This document shows, in pieces, positions 22,694 through 33,500 of a stretch of 64,000 nt of DNA (position 1 is its first letter; every line of letters starts with the position of its first letter). Under the pieces are notes generated by a model. That model saw only the letters and a list, made by a program, of their open reading frames with translations, was not told where the DNA came from and did no database searches. Both the position numbers and the translations under genes were made by a program. The stretch comes from Monoplex corrugatus. Its lineage: Eukaryota; Mollusca; Gastropoda; Littorinimorpha; Ranellidae. The DNA lies in assembly GCA_030674185.1 (NCBI GenBank), contig JAPXFY010000016.1, forward strand, positions 50,781,250 through 50,845,249. The letters are read 5' to 3'.

Positions 22694-23327
22694 TATTTTG
22701 ATCAATGCACTTTAAATTCGAAAATTGAAATGACTGAATTTGCACATGTATGTAGATCTATGTGGTCAAAGTTCATATTCTGAAATGGCTCGACCTGCAA
22801 TATTATTAGGCGAGCTTTAGTCGAGGAGTGCTCGTTGGGCCGTTTGCCGTCAAAAGTGCACAAAGAGTTGTCAACGAAAGTTAGAGGAGTAAGAATTTTG
22901 TTCCCAAGGGAAGGTCTGAGGTAAGATTAGTACTGAGAATGCAAGCAACAGTAACGGCAAGGTGGGCTTTATCAGTTTGCACATTATGATCATGCCTGCA
23001 TTTTGTCTTGACTCTGCGTTAGCGTGGATGCCGCAATGAATTGAATGATCATTTTTGATGATTTACTTAGTACATTATAAATAGACCTACATCATGTATT
23101 AGCCATAATTAAATTAGGTGTACTCGGTGTGTTATGATTCAGATTAAATTGACTGGGGAGATAACCTATGCAGAAAGTGAAAGAAACAAAACCAGCTGGT
23201 TTAGGCCTACCCAAGGTATTTCACTTAGTTACACCCCTCCCTCCCCTCAGGGGGCCCACGTGTCTTGTTTACTGTGTAATTATCAGTAGGCCTATGTGCA
23301 CACGCGCGTGCAGTACGGTAACCACGT

Positions 23328-23393
23328 GTGTGTGTTACTGGTGTGTGTGTGTGTGTGTGTACTGTACCATGCATATCACACCCACTGTGTGTG

Positions 23394-23428
<35 letters not shown>

Positions 23429-23475
23429 ATGTTTTGTGAGAGTGTTTGTGTATGTGAGTGTGAATACATGTGTGC
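23328..23475. repeat. interrupted (TG)n
   Basis: TG runs are broken by short unique words. It lies in the HPGD/pygopus 5' interval. Confidence 0.9.
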
Positions 23476-24173
23476 ATATGTACATAGTGTGCCATGTATA
23501 TCATCATGTATGACTGTGTATGTGCTTGTGTTCATTCGTTGAGGTTAAACATAGTTTGATAATTTTAAAAAAAAAGTCCTTGCATTGCACTGTGACTGTT
23601 ATTCTATAAATTATTTTTGACAAGATTACTGCAATTCAGGTTAAGCCAAACATTCTGATTAAAAGCTGTCCGAACTCCAGCAAATTTAAAATAGTGCAGT
23701 TGGTATTGTATTACTGGAAAGCAAATGGTGAAATGCAAAAACAGTCTTGCATTCTAGTTAGATTCAAAGTCTGGCTGATTTCCAGTTTCAGTCAAAGGTT
23801 GATTTTAGTCAGCTAAAAAGTTGCTGCATTTTGCTTTCATTATCTAAATTTAAATATCATGCCAGCATATACTTCTGCTGCTCTACAAACTGTCCAAAGC
23901 ATTCAGGTCTTAAAAAGTCCTCTCTTGACCATACTTCAGTTCTAAAGTTCTGCTTGTGGAAAGAAGTCCTGTTTTTGACCTAACACTGGGAACAGTATGG
24001 AACTCCTACCCATTGTCTTTAAAACAAAGCAGATGTCTGCTTACTCTTAGAAAACATCTTAAAACATATATAATTATCATTCAGAATTGTTTACAAAACA
24101 GCAGAAATTTAGGCTTCATGACTTTATAACTTATATAAGTTGGGTCATGTTGCAACTGACCTGAGAGAGCGAA

Positions 24174-24187
24174 GTGTGTGTGTGTGT

Positions 24188-24264
<77 letters not shown>

Positions 24265-24371
24265 TGTGTGTGTGTGTGTGGGGTGGAAGAGAGAGAGAGA
24301 AAGAGTGTGTGTCACTGTGTGTTGTGTGTGTGTGGTGTGTGTGTGAGTGTGTGTGTGAGATAGTGCTTGTC

Positions 24372-24415
<44 letters not shown>
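24174..24415. repeat. long (TG)n with GA interruptions
   Basis: Two TG arrays are separated by a GGAAGAGAGAGAGAGAAAGA block. Confidence 0.95.
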
Positions 24416-24418
<3 letters not shown>

Positions 24419-24780
24419 AAAGCTTGTACTCATTTAATGTTGTTTTTTTTCTTTTTCTGATAGCTGTTTATCTCATCATTTTGTCTATTACTATTAGCCT
24501 GTTGTTTTTGATGAACTATTTATGCTTGCTGTATTAATGCTTGTATCCATTTTCCTACTGTCACGCCATATGAAATTTAATATTGAGCTATTACTAAGTA
24601 AAATGCAATGAATATGACTTGATAGAAACTGCTTACTTGGCACAAATGAATTATTATCACATTATTTTCATTATTATGATTGTTATTATAATTATTGTAA
24701 ATGGTACTAATATTATCATTATTGTGAATGTGTATTATAGTTTATACCTTCCACCTCTTTCTTCGCTTATGGTCGTCATG

Positions 24781-25071
24781 AAGTTAGGCAGACACAAGAA
24801 GATCATTCATAAGGAAGATGAGGAAAAACCAGGCAACATTTATAAGCCATTTTATGAGGAAGTGGGAATTGGAGCACCTGGTCATGACAGGAAAGCTGGA
24901 GGGAAAGAAAGCACTAGGTAGACCCAGGGAGAAAATATTGGACAGACTTGCAGATTGGCTGAAAATAGAGAGGATGGAAGAGGTGCTTGGAGCTACAAGG
25001 GATAGAAACAGGTGGAAGGCCATGATCGCCAATGCCATGTGGCAAGGCACATAGTGATGATGATAATGATA
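24781..25071 (+). mobile_element. LINE fragment with GAT tail, copy 2
   Basis: This short 3' fragment of the same family as 7389-8000 encodes [54 protein letters not shown] and NRWKAMIANAMWQGT, then a GATGATGATAATGAT tail. Here the frame is intact across the site where copy 1 is shifted. Confidence 0.82.
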
Positions 25072-25276
25072 TGTGTATATGTCCATGTGTTTTAGCATAT
25101 CGTAATCAGTGAATAAAGTCTCCTTGAGGAAGGCGGGTGTACCGCCAAATATTTGGGAAAATTTTACGTCAGTTTGTTGTCTTTTCTGTTCACATGCTGC
25201 TTCATCTATATATATAATAATTATATATAATAGAGGAAATAGTCAATGCCCTTGTTGATTGTCTTGGAAAATTGAA

Positions 25277-25278
<2 letters not shown>

Positions 25279-25320
<42 letters not shown>

Positions 25321-25337
25321 ATATATATATATTATAT

Positions 25338-25370
<33 letters not shown>

Positions 25371-25378
25371 ATAATAAT
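25279..25378. repeat. (AT)n microsatellite
   Basis: AT runs with TATTATA breaks can fold on themselves. It abuts the inferred 3' end of the CR1/L2-like LINE. Confidence 0.95.
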
Positions 25379-25389
25379 AAATAATTACA

Positions 25390-25506
25390 ATATTTATATA
25401 GCTCAAAATCTTGATAAAATCAAATCTAAGCGCTGAAACAGACACACACGCACGCATGCACGCACGCACATACGCATGCACATGCACGCACACACACACA
25501 CACACA

Positions 25507-25593
<87 letters not shown>

Positions 25594-28075
25594 GCTACAA
25601 ATGGGGAGAAAGAATAAAAGCAATAAAAGTAAGAATAAAAGCAATGGAAAATTACAGAGAGCACATCATATACAATTATATATTATAACAATGTGATTCC
25701 CCTCCGAGCTGAGACAGGCTGCAGAGGGGGGTTGAGTGAGGTTAGGATTTTATGCAGAGGAGAAAAGGTGAGTTTTGAGAGCGGACTTGAAGGAGACAAA
25801 AGTAGGTTGCTGACGGACTGAGAGAGGAAGTTTGTTCCAGGAGAGTGGACCAGAAACAGAGAAGGCTTGTGGACCATAGGTATTGAGCTTAGTGCGTGGA
25901 AAGCGAAAAGTCAGAGGATCGGAGGCAGAGCGGAAGGTACGTGAGGGAACATAGATCTCAAGTAGGCTTGACAGGTAATCGGGGGCTGCGTTATTGAGGC
26001 TTTTGTAACACATGGTGTCTAGTTTGTACTGTATGTGCTTTGATACAGGGAGCCAGTGAAGTTGTACCAGGAGAGGAGATATGTGGTCAGCTTTTTTCTT
26101 TTTGAGTACAAGGCGTACAGCATTGTTTTGAATGCGCTGTAGAATGTGAATGGTGGAGGCAGGAAGACCAGACAGGAGTGAATTGCAATAGTCAATGCAA
26201 GACATTATGAAGGAGAGAACGAGTTTTGCAGTTGTTTCCACAGAGAGATACTTCCTGATCAGGCTTATACGATGGAGATGATAGTAGCAAGATCTGGCAG
26301 TTTGAGAAACAAAGTTGTTCATGGAGAGGGTAGAGTCAATGCAGACACCCAGTTTTTAGCTGAATCAGAAATTGGGACTGATGTGTTACATAATGGGAGA
26401 GAAAGAGGAGGCAGCTGAGAAAGTTTCTGACGGGTGCCAGTGAGGATAGCTTCTGTCTTGTCGTCATTAAGCTGAAGTTTATTGTGTGTCATCCAGTTCT
26501 TAATATCCGAGTAACACTCAGTGGTGCGAGTCAACAGGCGCTGTATATTATCAGGTGAGTCACTGTCTTGAAGTTGGGTGTCATCAGCATAGAAGTGGTG
26601 TTTTATAGAGTGGGAGTTGATGATGGTGGACAGGGGGGAGGTATAAAGAGTGAAAAGAACAGGGCCAAGGACAGATCCTTGTGGAACACCACAGGTCAGG
26701 TATGCAGGTTGAGAGTAAGTGCCATTGATGAGAACAGTTTGTTTTCTGTTTGATAGATATGAAGTGAACCAGGAGAGAGCAATGTCAGAGATGCCAAAAG
26801 TATGATGAAGTCTAGAAAGGAGAATACCATGGTCAATGGTAATTGGTATCAAAGGCTGCAGACAGATCAAGGAGTGTGAGGAGAGAGACTTTGCCAGTAT
26901 CAGTTGCAAGGAGGAGATAGTTGAGAATGTGTAGTAGGACAGTTTCAGTGCTATGGCACTGGCGGTAGGCTGACTGGAAAGGATTGAGGAGATTGTTGGC
27001 AGACAGGTGAGAGTTCAGCTGGTTGAGGACGACTTTTTCAAGGAGTTTTGACAAGAAAGAGAGATTAGAGATAGGCCGGTAATTTTTCAGTTCATTTGGG
27101 TCTAAATTGTGTTTCTTGAGGAGAGGGTGAACAATAGCAGACTTGAAAGAATCTGGGACAGTTCCAGTTTGAAGAGAAGTGTTGATGATGTCAGTGATGA
27201 ATGGGAGGAGAGTAGGGAGACAGTCGGAGTAGAGAGAACCTGGAAGAGGATCCAGTTCGCAGGTTTTGAACGACATGGATCTGATTGTGTTGAAAATTTC
27301 TTCTTGTGAGACTGAGGTAAAAGTAGTAAGAGGTGTGCCAGAGAAGGAAGGGTCAGGTGGGCATGGTTGACAGGGTGTCCTGTCAAGCCTGTCACGAAGA
27401 GTTTGTATTTTGGTGGTGAAATACTTGGAGAATACAGATGAGAGTTCTTCATTTGTATGTTTTGTTGGGAGAGGTAAATCTTTTCGTGTGCCAAGGAGAT
27501 GATTCATGGTTGTAAAGAGTTCTTTTGAAGAAGAGGCATTCAGGATTTTGGTTTGGAAATAGCTTGTTTTTGCAGATGCAATGAGGGTGGATACTTTTGT
27601 TTTAGAGGCTTGGAAAAGTTGCCTGTGTATAGTGAGTTTGGATTTGTGCCAGCGGCGCTCTGCTCTGCGGCAGGCACGTTTTGCACAGGCAATCTCATGA
27701 GTGAGCCAGGGGTAGGGGGGCGGTCAGGTAAAAGACGGGTTGTGGCTGGAGCATGAGTGTCCAGAAGATGGTGGAGAGTAGTATAGAATTCATCGGCAAG
27801 GTTATATGACTTTTCAGAAAGGAGACGGGAGGCATCAGATGAAAATGTGGAGAGGTCGATAGATTTGAGATTGCGTCGAGTCACTGTGCGTGTGGTACGG
27901 GAAGGAGGAGAAATGTCAAGAGAACAGAGAATTGCAGAGTGGTCAGATGGAAGGGCTGAAGTTAGACGGATAGAAAGAACTAAGCAGTTGTCAGTAGCTG
28001 AATTGTGGTGATCACGAGAAATGATCCAGTCAAGAATGTGACCTTTTTGATGGGTTGGTTCAGAAATTTTTATAT
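25390..28075 (-). mobile_element. CR1/L2-like non-LTR retrotransposon, 5'-truncated, frameshifted
   Basis: The minus strand encodes the end of an apurinic endonuclease domain (KGHILDWIIS, LPSDHSAILCSLD, 28060-27900) and then a reverse transcriptase down to 25750. RT landmarks are LKNYRPISNLSFLSKLLEKV, FQSAYRQCHSTET, LLDLSAAFDT, GVPQGSVLGPVLFTLYTSPL, the catalytic FYADDTQL, and C-terminal VSGPLSWNKLPLSVRQQ. Three frame changes break it: near 27570, an insertion of 7-8 bases after AAFDT near 26850, and a one-base loss near 26345. A 3' UTR appears to continue to about 25390 and includes a CA array. The CR1/L2 assignment is from motif style. It is probably in pygopus intron 1 or in 5' flank. Confidence 0.88.
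25440..25590. repeat. CGCA/CA array inside LINE 3' UTR
   Basis: A CACGCACGCATG-type stretch becomes pure CA from 25487 to 25590. Confidence 0.93.
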
Positions 28076-28368
28076 ATATATATATATTGTATATTGCAGC
28101 CTCTCTTACTTCCTTAAAATGGGGCCCATCAGATGAAAGAAGGTGTTTTGTTGGTCTCATACATTGATACATGTTAATGAAAATGAATACATTGTGTCAT
28201 GCCATATGATCAGTCACTCTGTGAGGAGTCTGTAACCACTAATTATGTTCATCCTGTATCTCAAGTGCCAGGTTGTGGCAAGATTTAAAAGTGAAAGCTG
28301 AAAATCAGAGACGTTGTGGACACTTTATTTGGATTTGGAGACAGCTTTGGCAACAGGAAACCCAGAGA

Positions 28369-28407
28369 ATGCCTCAGGACAGAAAGGATTCATCAGCAGC
28401 AGATACT
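28369..28407 (+). CDS. tentative pygopus first coding exon
   Basis: An ATG with A at -3 opens 13 codons (MPQDRKDSSAADT) that end in phase 0 at a good donor, GTGAGT. That matches the phase of the exon at 29961. There is no recognisable motif, so this rests only on start context, donor and phase. Confidence 0.28.
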
Positions 28408-29583
28408 GTGAGTGACTTTATTCCTTAGCGGTACTGTAACTGTAAGGGTAGAATGAACTCATGAAATAACTCTGTCAGTGTCAAAACTCAAGAAAGAATG
28501 AAATGAATTGTTCTCTCTCTTTCTCTCTTTCTGTGCGTGTGTGTGTGTGTGTGTCTCTCTCTCTGTTTCTGTCTGTCTGTCGCTCTCTGTCTCCCTTTCT
28601 CTGTCTTTCTCTTTCTCTCTTTGTCTGTCTGTCTGTATCCCCCCCTCCCCTCCCCCCCCTCTCTCTCTGTCTCTGTCTCTCTGTCTCCTTCCTCTCTCTC
28701 CCTCTGTCTCAAATTTTGAAAATGTTGAGGAAAATGGAAAAATTACACCCACAAGTTTTGTTCTCTCTGGCTGGGTATTCTGTTTGATTGTTATCAAAAG
28801 GTACAGCTGCCTTGTGTCTACTTATTGCGAAAAGACATAACTGCCTACTGATCGCAGGGTGGTTGGTTCTTTTGATAGTGCCTTGGACTCTGAATCTGAT
28901 ATCTCATTTGATCCAAGAGCAACATTATAGCTGGTCTGTTCGCTGCCCATCTCAATGTTTCCATATTATGGTGGTGTCAGCTTTGTGTTTTATAGGTCCC
29001 TAACTCCCCCATCTTCCCACTTCAAGATCTTGTCAGCGCTTAGGTTTTTGCGCAGGCTCAGGGGTCTGCCAGATAACATGTGGCAGATTTGGGTAGAGCA
29101 CGTATGGAATTGTTCAAGGGCGATGATCCCTTTTGAGCAGACTCCAAGCAAACTCCAAATCCCCCTTTCATCCCACTCCCCTCCTATCCTCCACATACGT
29201 TTTGTACCTCAAAGTTGTTTGTTGTCATTGTGAATGAATGTTTGAGAAAAGTGTGTTTTAATTTGATTTATTTATCAAGATTTAAAGCCTTATGACTTTT
29301 ATCATCATCATCATCATATGTATTGTTATTGTAATGATTATTGTTATTGTGATTATAATTATGAATATTTTAATTTTTATCATGATTGTCATCCTCCTCC
29401 TCCTCCTCCTTCTCCCCTCCTCATCATCATCATCATCGTCATCATCATCGTCGCGTCATCATCATCATCATCATCATCATCATCACCATCGTCATCGTTG
29501 TTGTCATCATTGTCATCCTCCTCCTCCTCTTTGTTACTGTGATGATTATTATTATCAGGATTATAATTAAAAACATTTTGTTG

Positions 29584-29614
<31 letters not shown>

Positions 29615-30521
29615 AAACATGTAGGAGATCCTGTAAGTGTGAAGTCATGTCACTGTTCAGTTTGTCATCGAAACATGAACCCCAAGTACCCCACCCTCAA
29701 TACATCCTATTCCCCCCTGCCTACTTAGAGGGGTATCTCAAAGAAGACACACATACACAATCAGAAATTGTTGCACGCATGCATTTGAAAAACATTTTCT
29801 TCCCTAACCCCTCCTCACCATCCCTGTCCCCCCCCCCCCCCCAAAGAAAAACAACAACCCAACAACAACAACAACAACAAAAAACACACCAGGAAACAAA
29901 ATAAGGAGAAAATACCAATGGAACTAATAGAATAATGTTGGCTATTTGTTTACTTTTCAGACAAAAAACACGTTAGCAGAGCTGTTACCAGGGCCAGACC
30001 CCACCCCTCCACCAAAGACTCCTACCCCCACCAGTAAGAATGGCAACAACAGCGGCAACAACACCAACAGCAACAACAACAACAACAGCAACAGCAATGG
30101 AGGGAACAACTGTCGCAACAGTATGATGGTGCAGAACCCTTTTGATGACCCCACCCCCGCCCCTCCCCTGTCATGATGCAGTCCATGCAGATGCATCCGG
30201 GGATGCCTCAAGGACATCATGGACACCCACAAGGACCCCATCCTCAAGGACCTCATGGACACCCACAAGGACCTCACCCTCAGGGACCTCATGGATCTCA
30301 CGGGCATCAGTGTGTGGGCATGCACCCTGGCATGATGCACCCTGGTTCCGGAGGCAAGCTGTACCCTCCCAACAGGCCCATGATCTTCAACGCTTCCAAC
30401 CCTAACGCTCCTCCCATCTACCCCTGTGGGGTGTGTCATAAAGAGGTGGGTGGATGCCTTGGGTGAACAGAAGGAAAGAAAGAAAGAGTGTGTATGTGTG
30501 TGTGTGTGTGTGTTTGTGAGC

Positions 30522-30586
<65 letters not shown>

Positions 30587-33500
30587 GCTTTTGTGTGTGT
30601 GTGTGTGTGCTTTTGTTGTGTGTGTGTGTGTGTGTGTGCGTGGGTGTGTGTGTATGCTTGTGTGTGTGTATGTTGTGTGTGTGTGTGTGTGTGTGTTTGT
30701 GTGTGTGTGAGTGGAGAGAGAAAGAATTATGTTTGAAAGGATAATGAGAGAAACTTACAAACTGAGGATAGAATGAGATGCAGTATGTTCATCTGTTCTG
30801 TTTCAGTTTTCTTAACCCTTTGACTCCCACACCTTGTCCACAAACATCATGCAATATCAACCATACTAGCAAAGCAAAAATGTAACCCTTTGACTCCCTC
30901 ATCCTGTCCACCAGCTTCCGCAGGGGTGAGAGAATCAAAAGGTTAAGTTTTTGCAGTTGGTGGATAGGGTGTGGGAGTCAAAGGGTTAAGACGCTGTCTC
31001 CATGCTAAAAAAGTCATGTAAGTTGGTGGATAGGGTGTGGGAGTCAAAGGGTTAAGACGCTGTCTCCATGCTCAGAAAATCTTGTAATCAAAAAACAAAT
31101 AAACAAAAAAACAATAAAAAAAAAGAAGAGATGCCACTATGTGGAATGGGAAACTGGGGGCAGGGGGAGTTAGAGGTGATTGGGTCATTGTTGCTCTGGG
31201 TCCTGTCTGGCACCTGGGGTGTTTCTTGTTAATTTGTTTACATGATCCACTTCCTTTGTTAACTCACTCCGTACGATGGAACGCTATAGTGTTCCTGATG
31301 TAAGGCACGGTGCCGTACGACGAAACGTTATAGCGGTTTCGATAATTAAAAATTTTTCTACGCTTCCCTCGTAACGTGGCATGCCAACCAAAGCTATACT
31401 GGGCATTGAAGATGTGTCAAGGGTCAAGTGGAAAGTTACTTCGTGAGATTCCGTAGCAATACCCTCGTCGGGAAACGATTGACTTCGGTGCCCCACACGA
31501 CTGACTAATCTGCATTCGTGTCGAAAGTGGCGTCGCAGGTGAGTACGAGTTTTGGAGCAAAGCAGATCACAACAGCTGCGTTTTTCTGCTTCTGAAGTGA
31601 TTGAAGTGCTTCAGACTGAAGGATCCGACATCGATGAACATGATGAAGATGATGGTGAAAGTGTTTTCAGTATGAAAGCTGCCAGCAAGGAGGTACTGAC
31701 TGTGACCCAGTTTCAGACGACAGTGAAGTGGGAGAGGGAGGTGGGCGTACACATCACGAGAGGCGAGCGGTCAGTGGGCCAAGCACAGTGAGTCACATGT
31801 CTGATGGAGGTTTCATTCACTTTCTAATGCATGGCTGGTACAAAGATTTTAGTTTTATCCCCACTTTGCCTCCGTTCTCTGGCTCTTGTGGCCTGCATGC
31901 CCCAGCTGAGTGCCACGCCCCCATTGATTTCTTCAATCAGTTTGTGACAGAAGACTTTCTAAATTCTATTGTCATAAACATATATGCATAAGAGAACTGA
32001 GTGGCAAGCAGAATGAGCACTTCTCTGGCCCTCTGCCACCCATCCCCAGCGGCAGGAAGAACTATAGGAAATGCCATGTGTGTAGTGCTTGCAGCAGGAG
32101 ACACCCGGAGGTTCGACTGCAGCAAACCCCCAACTGGTGTAAAAAGTGTGAGGTTGCCTTCTGTGACAAACTATGCCAGCCCAACAAGACCATCACCTGC
32201 TTCCAACTGTATCACTCAGTGCAGAACTACACTGATTATTAGGAAAATAGTGCAAAGGGACTGAAGCATCCAGTGTGCTCCTTTTTTTTTTTTTTCCAAA
32301 TTCCCCTGTGTAACAATTTTACATTTATTTATATAATGTCACTAATGATTTATTTTTTTACCCTGAGCAAAGTCTACTTTATTTATGTTATTTTGTGCAT
32401 ACAAAGACCTCACCTTTGACTGTGTTCATTGAGCTGATCAAAGTGTGTGACTGTACGGTGATCCTGACCACAAAATTGGGGGTATTTTCAACATGGCACA
32501 TGAAGAAGAAATATTCAAGGAAGAACTTAAATATTTTGGCATGAACAAACCTAGTATGTAAATATTCAGATCTGAAAGTTTAATTTTGTTCCTTTATGTT
32601 TTGTACTTTTTGTGATTTTTTTTCCTAACCCTTCAAAATGGGCCGTCTGCGGGGAAAAGCAAGGGGGGAAACTCTCCGTCCCTAGTGAGTTAAAACTTTG
32701 TCCTGATGTTCGTGCTCCCCTTAGGGTGAGGGAGTCAAAGGGTTAAGTTTTTGCAGTTGGTAGATAGGGCGTGGGAGTCAAAGGGTTAAACAAGCCCAGT
32801 TGTGACATTTCTTATGAAAAAGTCTGGTGTTGACACTGAATGTTAGTGCAATTACAGACAATCTGCAGTTTACCTTTTCTAGCTTAACTTATTGAATGGC
32901 ACAGTCCTGTTCCAGCTGTTAAACCTCCTGCTTTTCATTTCTTTTATGGTCCTCTTTCATTGTATTATCATCTCTGCTAACTGCCTGCCAGTTCTGAAAG
33001 GTATGCATGGCCACATAAGTTTAAGTTTAAGTTTCAGTACCTCAAGATGATGTCTCCGCGCTCGGAATGAATTCTGTATGCACTAACGTCATAGGTGCTA
33101 TGTGATGGAGAAATCAGAATGATCATGGCTCAAGCCTTAAGCCTGCACATAAATCCATGAGCTGGTGGTGCTATGTGATGGAGAAATCAGAATGATCATG
33201 GCTCAAGCCTTAAGCCTGCACATAAATCCATGAGCTGGTGGTGCTATGTGATGGAGAAATCAGAATGATCACGGCTCAAGCCTTAAGCCTGCACATAAAT
33301 CCATGAGCTGGCCAGGTCCTGAGGTCCTAACTAGATAGTTCCTGGGGTCATAGGGGAGTGAGGTGATAGAGACCTCAACTTTTCCCAGGGCCAGCACCAC
33401 GAGGGCGGCGCCCATCCCCATGTAAAATACAGATTGTGCAACACAACATTGTGGAATGTGGTCAGCTTGTCTAACAGCTTTAGTTCTATATGCCCCACTA

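Larger units (their letters stand above)
22694..28368. other. shared 5' region between HPGD and pygopus
   Basis: The HPGD start codon (minus) and the pygopus exons (plus) point away from each other. The first few hundred bases (22694-23260) are free of long repeats and hold CG dinucleotides (for example around 22800-22900), so they are the best place for a promoter. I see no convincing TATA box. From 23.3 kb onwards the interval is repeats: TG microsatellites, a LINE tail, AT/CA arrays and a CR1/L2-like LINE. Confidence 0.5.
31259..32693 (+). mobile_element. internally deleted piggyBac element with TTAA ends
   Basis: The element is 1435 bp and bounded by TTAA on both sides. The termini read TTAACTCACT inward from each end, giving TTAA target sites plus a short inverted repeat. 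Inside are the piggyBac N-terminal acidic region (31600-31720, VIEVLQTEGSDIDEHDEDDG), the start of the transposase core (31895-31988, APIDFFNQFVTEDFLNSIVI) and, directly after it in another frame, the C-terminal cysteine-rich zinc domain (31991-32242). The catalytic DDD core between these is missing, so the element cannot encode an active transposase. It sits in the last pygopus intron. Confidence 0.88.

Noticed and set aside
22694..23300. TATA box or bidirectional core promoter
   Set aside because: No convincing core element. Only position suggests promoter function.
24174..24437. Long open frames rich in Cys/Val or His/Thr at TG/CA arrays (also 10050-10277, 25411-25664, 30426-30744, 51370-51783)
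   Set aside because: They are translations of dinucleotide repeats and are open only because CV/HT repeats contain no stop.
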